DNA from: Pseudogracilibacillus sp.
Lineage (GTDB): Bacteria; Bacillota; Bacilli; Bacillales; Amphibacillaceae
Reading direction: 5' to 3'
Length of the DNA: 64,000 nucleotides
NCBI GenBank assembly: GCA_026169815.1
Contig: JAPFDT010000043.1
Span: 79,118-143,117, forward strand
The notes beneath the pieces were generated by a model. The model had not been told where the DNA came from, did no database searches, and was given only the letters and a program-made list of their open reading frames with translations. Numbering within the stretch: position 1 is the first letter of the stretch; the number at the start of each line of letters is the position of its first letter. Both the position numbers and the translations under genes were made by a program. Shown piece by piece: positions 10,035-19,864 of the stretch.

Positions 10035-10054
10035 TAATAGAAATTTAGGAGAGT

Positions 10055-11056
10055 ATGTTAAAAAAAATGATAGATATTTACTTTGACTCAAATTATGGAA
10101 AGTTATATGAAGAACATGAAAAAGGTAAGAGTGAAGTTTTTAAACTAGAAAGTAAGTTCGGTAATGTTCAAAATATGTTTATTAAGAGAGAAATACCTTA
10201 CCCTATTAATGGTGAGACATATTATGATATAGTAACTCCTTATGGTTATGGTGGTCCACTTATAACACATTATTCAGAAGGACAAAAGGATTTATTATTA
10301 GAAGAATATAAAGAAAAATTTAATCAATATTGTATTGAAAATAATATTGTTAGTGAATTTGTTCGATTCCACCCACTTGTTGATAATGTAGTAGATTTTC
10401 AAGAAGTATATGACACAAGCTATATAAGAAATACATTGGGAACTAATTTAACAGATTATGATGATCCGTTTCAAGAGGAGTTTTCAAGGTCATGTAGGAA
10501 AAATGTACGCAGAGCATTACGAGATGACGTAAACTTTAAAGTTACAGAAAGTCCAAGTGATGTAAAAAAGTTCATGGAAATATATTATTCTACTATGGAT
10601 CGAAATAATGCAGGAGATTTTTATTATTTTGATGAGACATATTTCAACAAATGTGTAGAACATTTTCAAGAAAACATCTTAGTAGTAGAAGCAATATATG
10701 AAAACAAAACAATAGCGATGGGTTTTTATTTCATATATAAAGATTATATACATATCCATCTATCTGGAACTTTAACTGAATATCTGAAGTTGTCTCCAGC
10801 TTATATACTTAGATATGCAGTAACACAATGGGGTAAAGAGAACGGATACCATATGATACATCATGGTGGCGGAAGGACTAATGATAAAGAAGACTCTTTA
10901 TATAAATTTAAAAAACAATTTGGAAATAATACTGAATTTGAATTTCATATAGGGAAAAAGGTTTGGAATGATGAGATTTATAAACAATTGTGCTATAAGC
11001 ATAATGTTAATCAAGATGTAGACTTTTTCCCTGCATATAGATATGAAGACAATTAA
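10055..11056 (+). CDS. FemAB-like GNAT-fold aminoacyl/acyltransferase
   Basis: 333 aa. The C-terminal half contains IHLSGTLTEYLKLSPAYIL and the HHGGGR...DSLYKFKKQFG motif typical of FemAB-related double-GNAT proteins. Those attach amino acids from aminoacyl-tRNA or another donor to an amino group. In a capsule locus this could add an amino acid or acyl group to an amino sugar (inference). The start is uncertain: AGGAGAG at 10047-10053 lies one base before ATG 10055 and 13 bases before an in-frame ATG at 10067. Confidence 0.75.
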   Translation: MLKKMIDIYFDSNYGKLYEEHEKGKSEVFKLESKFGNVQNMFIKREIPYPINGETYYDIVTPYGYGGPLITHYSEGQKDLLLEEYKEKFNQYCIENNIVSEFVRFHPLVDNVVDFQEVYDTSYIRNTLGTNLTDYDDPFQEEFSRSCRKNVRRALRDDVNFKVTESPSDVKKFMEIYYSTMDRNNAGDFYYFDETYFNKCVEHFQENILVVEAIYENKTIAMGFYFIYKDYIHIHLSGTLTEYLKLSPAYILRYAVTQWGKENGYHMIHHGGGRTNDKEDSLYKFKKQFGNNTEFEFHIGKKVWNDEIYKQLCYKHNVNQDVDFFPAYRYEDN

Positions 11057-11093
11057 ATGTATAAATAATGATTAATGGAATGAGGATTTATAT

Positions 11094-12392
11094 ATGTCTG
11101 ACTTAAAAGGTAAGCGATTATTAGTATTGGGAGGTTCTAGGATCTCTTGTGAAATTGTTCGTAAAGCGAAAGAAATGGGTATTTATACAATGGTTACGGA
11201 TTGGTATCCAGTAGAGAAGTCACCAGCTAAAGAACTAACAGATGAATATTTCATGACAAGTACATCAGATATTCCTGCCATGAAAAAATTAATTATAGAT
11301 AATAATATTGATGGTGTTATAACGGGTTATACCGATTCCGTATTACCTTATTACGCTGATATATGTGAAGCGACAGGATTACCTGCATATGGTACAAGGG
11401 AACAGTTTGAGATGTTGACTGATAAAACAAAGTATAAAAAACTATGTAAAGAATTTAATGTTCCAGTTATTGAAGAATATGAAGTAAGTGAATTTGATTT
11501 AGAAACAAATAAAATTAATGATATCAAATATCCTGTGTTAGTAAAGCCTGCTGACGGAAGTGGTGCAAGAGGAGTATTTATCTGTAACAACGCGGAAGAA
11601 CTAAGGGTTAAATATAAAGAAGCACTTAATTATTCGCAATCGAAAAACATTTTAGTAGAGAGATATGTTAAAGGTGAAGAAGTAACGGTTTTTTATTTAC
11701 TTGACAATGAAGAAATTTATTTAACTGGAATGGGTAATCGTCATATGAAACATAATCAAGAAGGTGTCATTCCTCTACCAGTGGCATATACATTCCCGTC
11801 TGTGCACTTGAGTAATTACATGAAAGAAACAGATAAAAATGTAAAAGAAATGTTTCGGTCTTTAGGAATGAAAAACGGTATGGTATTTATGCAGTGTTTA
11901 GTCCAAGATGATGAATGTATTGTGTATGATATTGGATATCGTCTCACAGGAACATTAGAGTATAAGTTGATGAACGAAGTTGCTGGATATGATCCATTAG
12001 AAATGTTAATAAGATTTTCTTTAACAGGTAAAATGACTGGTAAAAATCTTGAAAATATAATTAATCCTGTATGGAGACCTTATGCTTGTAATGTTTCATT
12101 TTTAATGAAACCAGGTACGATTAAAGAAATTAAAGGAATAGATAAAATTAAAGAGATGCCTGGAGTAGTAGATGCGGTTTTAGCTCATCATGAAGGTGAT
12201 ACGTTACCGATAGAAGCTAAAGGAATGTTACGACAAATTATGTTACGAGTATTTGCCATAGCTGAATCTGAAGAGGAATTGAAACAGAAGTTAACTGATA
12301 TCTATTATTTATTAAAAGTATATGGGGAAAATGATGAAAACCTGTTGCTAGATGGTTTGGATTCAAATGAAATTGAAGGTGTTTTATTATGA
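11094..12392 (+). CDS. ATP-grasp carboxylate-amine ligase family protein
   Basis: 432 aa. The N-terminal pre-ATP-grasp fold (LLVLGGSRISCEIVRKA, residues 8-24) is followed by a typical ATP-grasp core: YPVLVKPADGSGARGV near 145-160, ILVERYVKGEEVTV near 184-197, and a C-terminal acid-rich metal site. Members join a carboxylate to an amine through an acyl-phosphate. It overlaps the epimerase gene by 4 bp (ATGA). Together with the FemAB-like and PLP proteins it may amidate an amino sugar or a uronic acid with an amino acid. The substrate is not identifiable from sequence. Confidence 0.82.
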   Translation: MSDLKGKRLLVLGGSRISCEIVRKAKEMGIYTMVTDWYPVEKSPAKELTDEYFMTSTSDIPAMKKLIIDNNIDGVITGYTDSVLPYYADICEATGLPAYGTREQFEMLTDKTKYKKLCKEFNVPVIEEYEVSEFDLETNKINDIKYPVLVKPADGSGARGVFICNNAEELRVKYKEALNYSQSKNILVERYVKGEEVTVFYLLDNEEIYLTGMGNRHMKHNQEGVIPLPVAYTFPSVHLSNYMKETDKNVKEMFRSLGMKNGMVFMQCLVQDDECIVYDIGYRLTGTLEYKLMNEVAGYDPLEMLIRFSLTGKMTGKNLENIINPVWRPYACNVSFLMKPGTIKEIKGIDKIKEMPGVVDAVLAHHEGDTLPIEAKGMLRQIMLRVFAIAESEEELKQKLTDIYYLLKVYGENDENLLLDGLDSNEIEGVLL

Positions 12393-13309
12393 CTCAACAT
12401 ACAGAAAAGAAAACAATATTAATTACGGGATCGAGTGGTTTGTTAGGATCAGAATTAATTAATCAATTATTAAAAGAACAGGACTTTAATGTAATTGCGA
12501 TGACGTCAAAAGTGAAACAATTAACTGAAAAATATTCAAATGAAAATTTAGAAATCCTCTCAAATCAAGAGTGGATACAACAATTACAAGATAGAAATAT
12601 TCAAGTTGACATATTAATTAATTGTGCATTCCCAAGATCATCAAAGCCAGAAGAATTAGCTTTAGGAATTCCTTTCACAGAAGATTTAATCAAGGAAAGT
12701 ATAGAGTTTGGTATTAAAAGTATAATTAACATTTCTTCACAAAGTGTATATTCACAAAAAGATAAAGAAGATGTAACAGAGACATCGGATGTGCAACCTG
12801 AGAGTATGTATGGAATAACTAAGTATGCATGTGAAAGAATAGTTGAATTGCTTTGTAAACAAAATCATATTAACTATTCAAATATAAGATTAGGAAGTTT
12901 AACAGGATTAAACTTTCAAGTCCGCATGACGAATCGTTTTGTGAAAAATGCTATAAATGGAGATACGATTACTGTTAATATAGGCAATCAAAAAATTTCA
13001 TATTTAGATGTACGAGATGCGGCATCCGCTTTAGTGCAAATGATGAAAGCTGATCCATTAAGGTGGAAAAACACTTATAATTTAGGAAATAACAGTTCGT
13101 TTAGTTTATTAGAGTTAACTAAACTAATAGAAATAATAGCAGAAGAAAATTCTATATATAATTTAGATATTGTTAGATATGAAAGTGAAGATTCTTTTCA
13201 TAACTATATGAACTGCAATTTGTTTTATAAAGATTTTAATTGGCAGCCAGAATTCGATATTAAAAAGATGATTTCAGAATTATTTTCTTATAATATGAAA
13301 CAGAAATAG
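12389..13309 (+). CDS. NAD-dependent epimerase/dehydratase (extended SDR)
   Basis: 306 aa. The Rossmann motif TGSSGLLGSELI lies at residues 13-24, and the active-site pair YGITK (Tyr-x3-Lys) is near 142-146. A Ser-rich strand (NISSQSVYS) precedes it and supplies the third catalytic residue. The family interconverts or reduces NDP-sugars. Translation is coupled to the upstream ATP-grasp gene through the ATGA overlap. Which sugar it acts on cannot be read from the sequence. Confidence 0.85.
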   Translation: MTQHTEKKTILITGSSGLLGSELINQLLKEQDFNVIAMTSKVKQLTEKYSNENLEILSNQEWIQQLQDRNIQVDILINCAFPRSSKPEELALGIPFTEDLIKESIEFGIKSIINISSQSVYSQKDKEDVTETSDVQPESMYGITKYACERIVELLCKQNHINYSNIRLGSLTGLNFQVRMTNRFVKNAINGDTITVNIGNQKISYLDVRDAASALVQMMKADPLRWKNTYNLGNNSSFSLLELTKLIEIIAEENSIYNLDIVRYESEDSFHNYMNCNLFYKDFNWQPEFDIKKMISELFSYNMKQK

Positions 13310-13321
13310 AGGTGATTTCCT

Positions 13322-14494
13322 ATGTATGCTTTAGTAATTGGGAGAGCTTTCCCAGATCAAAAAACCGGTATGATGGGGATATTCGAGTTTGAACAAGCCG
13401 TAGCTTTAAAAAAGCAGGGATTAAAAACTGTTTACTGTTACTGTGATAATCGTTCCATTAAGTCACTTCGTCAGTATGATTATCAACAATTCGAAAAAGA
13501 TGGAGTTTTGGTGTATGGCTATCATTTTCCTATAGGAGGATTACCTAGAGGAGTTTTCGACTTTTTTAAGGAAAAGTGGACATTAAAAATGTTAAAAAAT
13601 GCTATACGAGAAAATGGAATTCCAGACGTAATCCATATACATTTTCCTCTTTTGAATTTAAATCATAAAATATGGGATTATTTGAAAAGCTTGAATATAA
13701 AAATCGTTATAACAGAACATTGGACAAAAGTACAGACTAAAGAAATAGAAGATTATAGAATAGATTTACTAAAAAGAATTGTTCAAGAAGCTGATTCATT
13801 TATTTGTGTAGGAGAATTATTGAAACAAGGAGTACAAGAATTAACAAATACAGATAAAAGAATAAAAGTAATCCCAAATATGTTAAATGAGAATTTTTAT
13901 TATAAAGAAAGAGAAAAAGGTAATAATGACTATTACTTTATCACTGTAGGTAGATTAGTGGATGTGAAGCGTTTTAGTTTTGCAATAGAAGCATTTGCTA
14001 AAGCATTCTCTGATAAAGAGTATGTCAAATTACATGTAGTAGGAGACGGTCCATTATATTCAAAATTAGAGCAACAAATAAAAGATTTAAATATGCAAGA
14101 ACGTATTATATTGCATGGCTTTTTACCAAGAAGGAAAACAGCTGAATTAATAAGAGAAAGTGATGCTTTTGTATCTGCTAGTATATTAGAAACATTCGGT
14201 GTACCATTTATTGAAGCGATGGCTTGTGGTAAACCTGTTATTGGAATTGAAAGGGGTCCAATTGACGGTTATATGAATGAAAGAAATAGTATACAGTTTA
14301 AGCAGGATAATTTAGAGAGCTTAATTGATACTTTTAAAACACTATATAATAATCGTAATTTTTATAATGAGGAGTTTATTTCAAATCAGACTAAAAATTC
14401 ATTTAGTGAAGAAATAATAGCGGAGAAATTAATCCAAGTATACAAATCAACTTTTATAAATACATTATATAGAGATTCTATAACAGAGGTGTAG
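13322..14494 (+). CDS. GT4-family glycosyltransferase
   Basis: 390 aa, GT-B fold. The C-terminal half carries the family signature: VGRLVDVKRFSFAI, VGDGPLYSKL, LHGFLPRRKTAELI and the EX7E motif ETFGVPFIEAMACGKP (near residues 293-308). It should add a sugar to the lipid-linked repeat unit on the cytoplasmic side. GAGGTGATTTCCT precedes the ATG. Only one clear GT4 enzyme is present. With the initiating transferase and the CDP-glycerol-type enzyme next door, this implies a short repeat unit. Confidence 0.9.
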   Translation: MYALVIGRAFPDQKTGMMGIFEFEQAVALKKQGLKTVYCYCDNRSIKSLRQYDYQQFEKDGVLVYGYHFPIGGLPRGVFDFFKEKWTLKMLKNAIRENGIPDVIHIHFPLLNLNHKIWDYLKSLNIKIVITEHWTKVQTKEIEDYRIDLLKRIVQEADSFICVGELLKQGVQELTNTDKRIKVIPNMLNENFYYKEREKGNNDYYFITVGRLVDVKRFSFAIEAFAKAFSDKEYVKLHVVGDGPLYSKLEQQIKDLNMQERIILHGFLPRRKTAELIRESDAFVSASILETFGVPFIEAMACGKPVIGIERGPIDGYMNERNSIQFKQDNLESLIDTFKTLYNNRNFYNEEFISNQTKNSFSEEIIAEKLIQVYKSTFINTLYRDSITEV

Positions 14495-14497
14495 AAG

Positions 14498-15661
14498 GTG
14501 AAAGATAAATTAATAAGGGAGTTAAACAAATGTATTGCTTATTTCTTATTTTTATTAATAAGAAAGAAAGAAAGAAAAAGAAATAACTATTGGATTTTTG
14601 GAGGATCATTAGGAAGAGTTTACTCCGATAATAGTGCATCCCTTCATAAATATGTTGTTGAGAATTATTCAAATATACTTGCTTATTGGATTATTAATAG
14701 AAACAGTCCTGACGTCGATAAAGTAAAGAAGATATCTGAAGGGAGAGTTTTATACAGAAATAGTGTAAAGGCAAATTTATATGCATTATTAGCAAATGTA
14801 CATATAGTTAGCCATGGAAAAGTAGATATTTCCTCATATAGAAAAAATGTATTTAGCAATGTATTTAAAGTACATTTAGGTCATGGTGTTCAGGGATTAA
14901 AGAAAATGAAAGCTCACCCTAAACTAATGAAAACATTTGATACTGATTATGATCTAATTGCTGCAAATTCAAATTATGAAAAAAGGATTAAAGAAGATTG
15001 GGTAAAAGATAGTAATAAAGTAGAAGTGTTTGGCATGCCAAGATACGACGATTTGATAGAGAAAGCTAATAAGAATCAATCAGCAACTAAAGAAATATTA
15101 TATATGCCTACGTGGCGTGATTGGCTTGTAGATAATTCGAATTTAAGTAAAACAATATATTATAATAAAATTGTAGAGTTATTAGAAAACGAACATTTAA
15201 ATCAAATATTACAAAAAGAGAATATTAAATTCAAAGTTTTTCTTCATATAAACATGAGGAATCAAATAGATAATTTTTCAACTATAAATAATGATAATAT
15301 TATTATTTTATCAAGTGATATTAATATTCAAAATGAGATTGCTAAAAGCAATCTGTTAATTACTGACTATTCAAGTGTCTGTTGGGACTTTCTTTATCTA
15401 GATAAACCTGTGATATTTTATCAATTTGACTTAGATGATTATTTTAATTATCGTGGATCATATCTTGATTTACAAGAAGGATTATTTGCACCAATTGTAT
15501 ACAACGTAAATGAAGTGATTTGTTATATAGAAAAGTATCTTAAAGAATATAAGGCAGATTCAAATGTAAAAAAATGGAAAAATAAAATGTTTAAATATCA
15601 AGATAACAATAACAGAAGTAGAGCATTAGAAAAAATCGTGAAAAAATTGTATGAAAAATAA
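14498..15661 (+). CDS. CDP-glycerol:glycerophosphotransferase-like (TagB/TagF family)
   Basis: 387 aa. Family motifs are HLGHGVQGLKKM (near 124-135), AANSNYEKRI, YMPTWRDWL and LITDYSSVCWDFLYLDKPVIFY near the C-terminus. Members transfer glycerol- or ribitol-phosphate from CDP donors onto sugars or teichoic acid chains. Here it probably decorates the capsular repeat or adds a phosphodiester link. The start is GTG at 14498 behind GAGGTGTAGAAG, 3 bp after the GT4 stop. No CDP-glycerol synthase is seen in the window, so the donor would come from elsewhere. Confidence 0.85.
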   Translation: MKDKLIRELNKCIAYFLFLLIRKKERKRNNYWIFGGSLGRVYSDNSASLHKYVVENYSNILAYWIINRNSPDVDKVKKISEGRVLYRNSVKANLYALLANVHIVSHGKVDISSYRKNVFSNVFKVHLGHGVQGLKKMKAHPKLMKTFDTDYDLIAANSNYEKRIKEDWVKDSNKVEVFGMPRYDDLIEKANKNQSATKEILYMPTWRDWLVDNSNLSKTIYYNKIVELLENEHLNQILQKENIKFKVFLHINMRNQIDNFSTINNDNIIILSSDINIQNEIAKSNLLITDYSSVCWDFLYLDKPVIFYQFDLDDYFNYRGSYLDLQEGLFAPIVYNVNEVICYIEKYLKEYKADSNVKKWKNKMFKYQDNNNRSRALEKIVKKLYEK

Positions 15662-15923
15662 AATTATATTATTGTGATTTTCAAGTAATACAAGAAGTTT
15701 TTCAATGATTAACCCGATATTGATTACTATTAACTAGATTATTTAGAAGTATATTATATATTCAAAGCACATAAAATATTATAGAAATATAGGTTATACC
15801 AATTGAAAGAATTATTTTAAATTTGTATATAAAGAATAATAATCTTTGGAAAGTTTGTTTTGATAAAATGAAAATAATTTGGTTTGAGGGTTAATGTTAA
15901 ATAAAATAATTGAGGTTCTGTAA

Positions 15924-17129
15924 ATGCAAAAATCAAAGAAAGTATTTAAAATAAAATATTCATATATATTATTTATCTTATTTATATTTATATTACCACC
16001 TCCTTTTTTAAATGAGATACCATATTATCCCTTTTTCAATAATTTGATAACAACTTTAATTGTATTTGTTCTTATTTTATTAAATATTTATAAACAAAGA
16101 ATAAATATGTTCATTATGATAACATTAATGTTTGTATGTTGGAATGTATTGTCAAGTTATATACTTGCTGAGGGAATTTTAGATATATTTAATAATATAA
16201 AAATTGTCTCTATTGTTTTATTAATAAATTTATTTATTAATAACCATTTGATTTCATTGTTAAAATCGTTAAATTGGTTATTTAGTATATATATCTATTT
16301 GAATTTTATAACGATTTTATTATTTCCTAATGGTTTATATATGGACAACCCTAGGACAGATCACTATAGATCTGCTTGGCTTTTAGGTATTGAAAACCAA
16401 TTTGTTTATACGATTGTACCAGGAATTACAATAATTATTTTATATACTTTTTATAAAAAAAATAAACTAGACTTTAATTCAGTGATAGCGTTATTAGTAT
16501 CAATTATCACTATCTTATCATCATGGTCAGCTACAGCTATTGTATCCTATGTTTTATTCATTTTAGGTCTAGTTTTTTTATTAACAAAGGGTACAAAAAA
16601 ACTGTTAAATTATAATTTATTAATAATTTTATATTCATTTATTTGGATAGTAGTAGTTAGAATAAATTCATACAATTTTTTCCAAAACATTATAGAAAAT
16701 ATTTTAGATAAAGATATGACGTTTTCAAATAGAACAGTAATATGGGATAGAGCATTTCTGATGATTGAGTCATCAGCTTGGTATGGTTATGGTAATAATA
16801 GTGTAATTGAATTAATAACAAAGGATTTTAGAACGCATAATTTAATACTTCAAATGCTATTGGATAATGGTTTAGTTAGTTTAATATTGTTTATTCTTTT
16901 ACTAAGTTTAATAGGACAGCAATTAATAAAATATAATGCTAACACTAATGTTATGATAAGTATTATAGTTATTGGAATGTTTGCCTTTTTAATAGGTGGT
17001 TTAGCAGAATCATATCAATTAAATCATTTATTTTTAATCATGATTTTACTTTACAATTGTAAATATATAATTTTATATAAAAATGAAACTTCTAATAATA
17101 AGATATTTGGAGGTTCATATGTTAAGTAA
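15924..17129 (+). CDS. Capsule repeat-unit polymerase (Wzy/O-antigen ligase-like membrane protein)
   Basis: 401 aa, strongly hydrophobic with about ten predicted membrane helices and a longer loop near residues 140-160, as in Wzy polymerases. The sequence is poorly conserved and very AT-rich. Identification rests on topology, size and position directly before the flippase. A 262-bp AT-rich gap without a recognisable gene lies before it. The C-terminus overlaps the flippase start by 11 bp. Confidence 0.75.
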   Translation: MQKSKKVFKIKYSYILFILFIFILPPPFLNEIPYYPFFNNLITTLIVFVLILLNIYKQRINMFIMITLMFVCWNVLSSYILAEGILDIFNNIKIVSIVLLINLFINNHLISLLKSLNWLFSIYIYLNFITILLFPNGLYMDNPRTDHYRSAWLLGIENQFVYTIVPGITIIILYTFYKKNKLDFNSVIALLVSIITILSSWSATAIVSYVLFILGLVFLLTKGTKKLLNYNLLIILYSFIWIVVVRINSYNFFQNIIENILDKDMTFSNRTVIWDRAFLMIESSAWYGYGNNSVIELITKDFRTHNLILQMLLDNGLVSLILFILLLSLIGQQLIKYNANTNVMISIIVIGMFAFLIGGLAESYQLNHLFLIMILLYNCKYIILYKNETSNNKIFGGSYVK

Positions 17130-18408
17130 AATACAAAAAAAGGGTAATTATACATTTGTAAAAAATGTTATCATATTAGCATCTGGTACTGCTGGAGCTC
17201 AATTTATAGGAATGTTAGCTTCACCATTAATTACACGTTTTTATGGGCCTGAAGCATATGGATTAATGGGTAGTTTTTTAGCGTTAGCAAATATTATTAT
17301 TCCAGTATCAGCACTTACTTATCCAATTGCAATTGTATTGCCGAGAGAAAAAAAAGAAGCGGAAGAATTAATACATTTATCCATTTTTGTATCTATTATA
17401 CTGTCAATGTTCACATTTCTAATAATTTTTTTGTTTAATAATCAAATAATAAATTTACTTAATCTGAATGAAATTGGAAATTTGATTTTTTTAATACCTT
17501 TAATAATATTGTTTGCAGGTTTTATGCAAGTATCTAGGCAATGGTTAATTAGGACGAAACAATTTAAAATCAACGCAAAAGCTGATTTCTTACAATCGGT
17601 AATTGTAAACGGGGGGAAAGTTGGTTTTGGATTTTTAATGCCAGTTTCTACCGTTTTAATTTTGCTATCTACAAGTATTAATGCAATAAGAGCATATATT
17701 ATGTGGTTTTCAGCAGAAATACCAAAGTTAAATTTAAGGTACTATTTACAATATGGAAAAAATAACATGAAGAAATTAGCAAAAAAGTATTATGATTTTC
17801 CCATGTATAGAGCTCCTGAATCCTTAATAACGGGCATTTCACACAGCTTACCAATATTAATGTTATCGGCATTTTTTGGTCCTGCATCTGCTGGTTTTTA
17901 CAGCATTGGCAGGACAGTTCTTAGTCTTCCTTCACAATTAATTGGTGAATCAGTAGGGGATGTTTTTTTTCCAAAAGTAACTGAACTGTATAATAATAAT
18001 AATAAAATAACTCCAATTATTAGAAAGTCTACGTTTGCCTTAATGGGAATTGGAATTATACCATATGGTATTATATTTTTATTTGGTCCATTTTTGTTTT
18101 CATTAGTTTTTGGCAGTGAGTGGAGTATGGCTGGTGAATATGCTAGATGGATAGCCTTATGGTCATTTACAAACTTTTTTAATAAGCCAAGCGTAAAAAC
18201 CTTAGCAGTAATTAATGCTCAAAAGTACCATTTGTTATATACTATTTTCGGTATAATAGTTAGATTATTGGCTTTGATAGTTGGGTTTACCTTTTTTAAA
18301 AGTGACATATATGCTGTGATGTTATTTGGAATAGCAGGAGCAGTACTTAATTTAGGATTAATTTCTATGACATATTATTTAAGTATTAAAAAACAAGAAA
18401 AAATGTAA
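17119..18408 (+). CDS. Capsule repeat-unit flippase (Wzx, MOP superfamily)
   Basis: 429 aa with about twelve hydrophobic helices. The early segment [29 protein letters not shown] is typical of Wzx/oligosaccharide flippases. It should export the lipid-linked repeat across the membrane to Wzy. The start at 17119 is chosen because TTGGAGGT lies at 17107-17114. An in-frame ATG at 17083 lacks a site and would extend 12 residues further into wzy. Confidence 0.87.
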   Translation: MLSKIQKKGNYTFVKNVIILASGTAGAQFIGMLASPLITRFYGPEAYGLMGSFLALANIIIPVSALTYPIAIVLPREKKEAEELIHLSIFVSIILSMFTFLIIFLFNNQIINLLNLNEIGNLIFLIPLIILFAGFMQVSRQWLIRTKQFKINAKADFLQSVIVNGGKVGFGFLMPVSTVLILLSTSINAIRAYIMWFSAEIPKLNLRYYLQYGKNNMKKLAKKYYDFPMYRAPESLITGISHSLPILMLSAFFGPASAGFYSIGRTVLSLPSQLIGESVGDVFFPKVTELYNNNNKITPIIRKSTFALMGIGIIPYGIIFLFGPFLFSLVFGSEWSMAGEYARWIALWSFTNFFNKPSVKTLAVINAQKYHLLYTIFGIIVRLLALIVGFTFFKSDIYAVMLFGIAGAVLNLGLISMTYYLSIKKQEKM

Positions 18409-18422
18409 GGAGTGTGGAATAT

Positions 18423-19589
18423 TTGAAAGTAACAGTTGCCGGCACAGGCTATGTTGGTCTAGCCAATGCCGTATTATTAGCTCAACATAACGAAGTTGTC
18501 GCATTAGATATCGTTGAAGAGAAGGTAGAACTTATTAACAACAAACAGTCTCCAATTGCGGATAATGAAATTGAAGATTTTTTCGCAACAAAGGAATTAA
18601 ATATCCGTGCAACGACAAATGCAGAAGAAGCCTTTAAAGGTGCTGAGTATGTTGTTATTTCAACACCAACGGATTATGATCCAGAAGAACATTTCTTTGA
18701 TACAAGTAGTGTAGAAACAGTGATTGGACAAGTATTAGAAATTAATCCTGAAGCTACTATTGTCATTAAATCAACAGTTCCAGTAGGGTTTACAGAACAA
18801 ATGCGTAAAGAATTTGATGCAGATAACATTATGTTTTCACCAGAGTTTTTACGTGAAGGACAAGCATTATTTGATAACTTACATCCATCACGGATTATTA
18901 TTGGCGAACAATCAGAACGAGCACAACGTTTTGCTACATTACTAGCAGAAGGTGCTGTAAAGAAAGATATCCCAATGTTATTCACAGATTCCACAGAAGC
19001 AGAAGCAACAAAACTATTTGCTAACACGTATTTAGCAATGCGTGTATCATTCTTTAATGAGTTAGATACATACTCTGAATTAAATGGTTTAGATACAAAG
19101 CAAATTGTTGAAGGAATTGGACATGATCCACGAATTGGTGATCATTATAATAACCCATCATTTGGTTATGGTGGATACTGTTTACCGAAAGATACAAGGC
19201 AAATGTTAGCAAACTTTGAAGGTGTTCCAAACAATATTATCAATGCAATTGTTGCTTCAAACGACACAAGAAAAGACCATATTGCTAAGATGATTGCAGA
19301 TCGTAATCCTGAAACAGTCGGTATTTATCGTCTAACAATGAAGACAGATTCTGATAACTTCAGACAGTCTGCTATTCAAGATGTGATTGAACGTCTAAAA
19401 GCAGCAGACATTAACGTTGTTGTCTATGAACCTGTATTAGAAGAAGATGAATTCGATGGTTTACGAGTTGTGAAAGATTTTGCTGAATTTAAACAAGTAA
19501 GTGATGTCATCGTCGCAAATCGTTTAAATCCAGACTTAGAAGATGTACGTGAGAAAGTATATACGAGAGATTTGTTTAGTAGAGATTAA
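18423..19589 (+). CDS. ugd: UDP-glucose 6-dehydrogenase
   Basis: 388 aa, the short-form length. It oxidises UDP-glucose to UDP-glucuronate with two NAD+. The N-terminal [16 protein letters not shown] binds NAD. The catalytic Cys is in [12 protein letters not shown] (near residue 256). STPTDYD and SPEFLREG are present. The start is taken as TTG 18423, 10 bases after AAGGAG, which gives the family-typical [16 protein letters not shown] at 18414 is too close to that site. The last 287 bp including the stop codon (19304-19590) are repeated at 22687-22973. Confidence 0.93.
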   Translation: MKVTVAGTGYVGLANAVLLAQHNEVVALDIVEEKVELINNKQSPIADNEIEDFFATKELNIRATTNAEEAFKGAEYVVISTPTDYDPEEHFFDTSSVETVIGQVLEINPEATIVIKSTVPVGFTEQMRKEFDADNIMFSPEFLREGQALFDNLHPSRIIIGEQSERAQRFATLLAEGAVKKDIPMLFTDSTEAEATKLFANTYLAMRVSFFNELDTYSELNGLDTKQIVEGIGHDPRIGDHYNNPSFGYGGYCLPKDTRQMLANFEGVPNNIINAIVASNDTRKDHIAKMIADRNPETVGIYRLTMKTDSDNFRQSAIQDVIERLKAADINVVVYEPVLEEDEFDGLRVVKDFAEFKQVSDVIVANRLNPDLEDVREKVYTRDLFSRD

Positions 19590-19590
19590 T
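19304..19590 (+). repeat. Direct repeat copy 1: 3' end of ugd
   Basis: This 287-bp stretch of the functional ugd gene recurs without indels at 22687-22973 with about nine mismatches by eye (about 97% identity). The unit begins in the codons for NPETVGIYR and ends one base after the stop codon. Confidence 0.95.
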
Positions 19591-19864
19591 GATTTGATAG
19601 ACTTTAAATTTCTATAAAACTAATATAGAAATTACTATATTCTAGAAAAATTAGTTTCAGTAGTTGTTGTTTAAATATTATTAAATTTAGTTTATAAAAC
19701 GACTGACGATAGGTAACTAAAAAAGAGCTGTTATTTCTATTAGCTGAATCGGTTATAAATAAGAACATAGTTTGCATTGTATTAAATTTCTTTTTAGATT
19801 AATTAATGGGATATAAAATATTTACTAGGAAGTATTGAGTTATCACCATATCGGAGGCGTTTAT

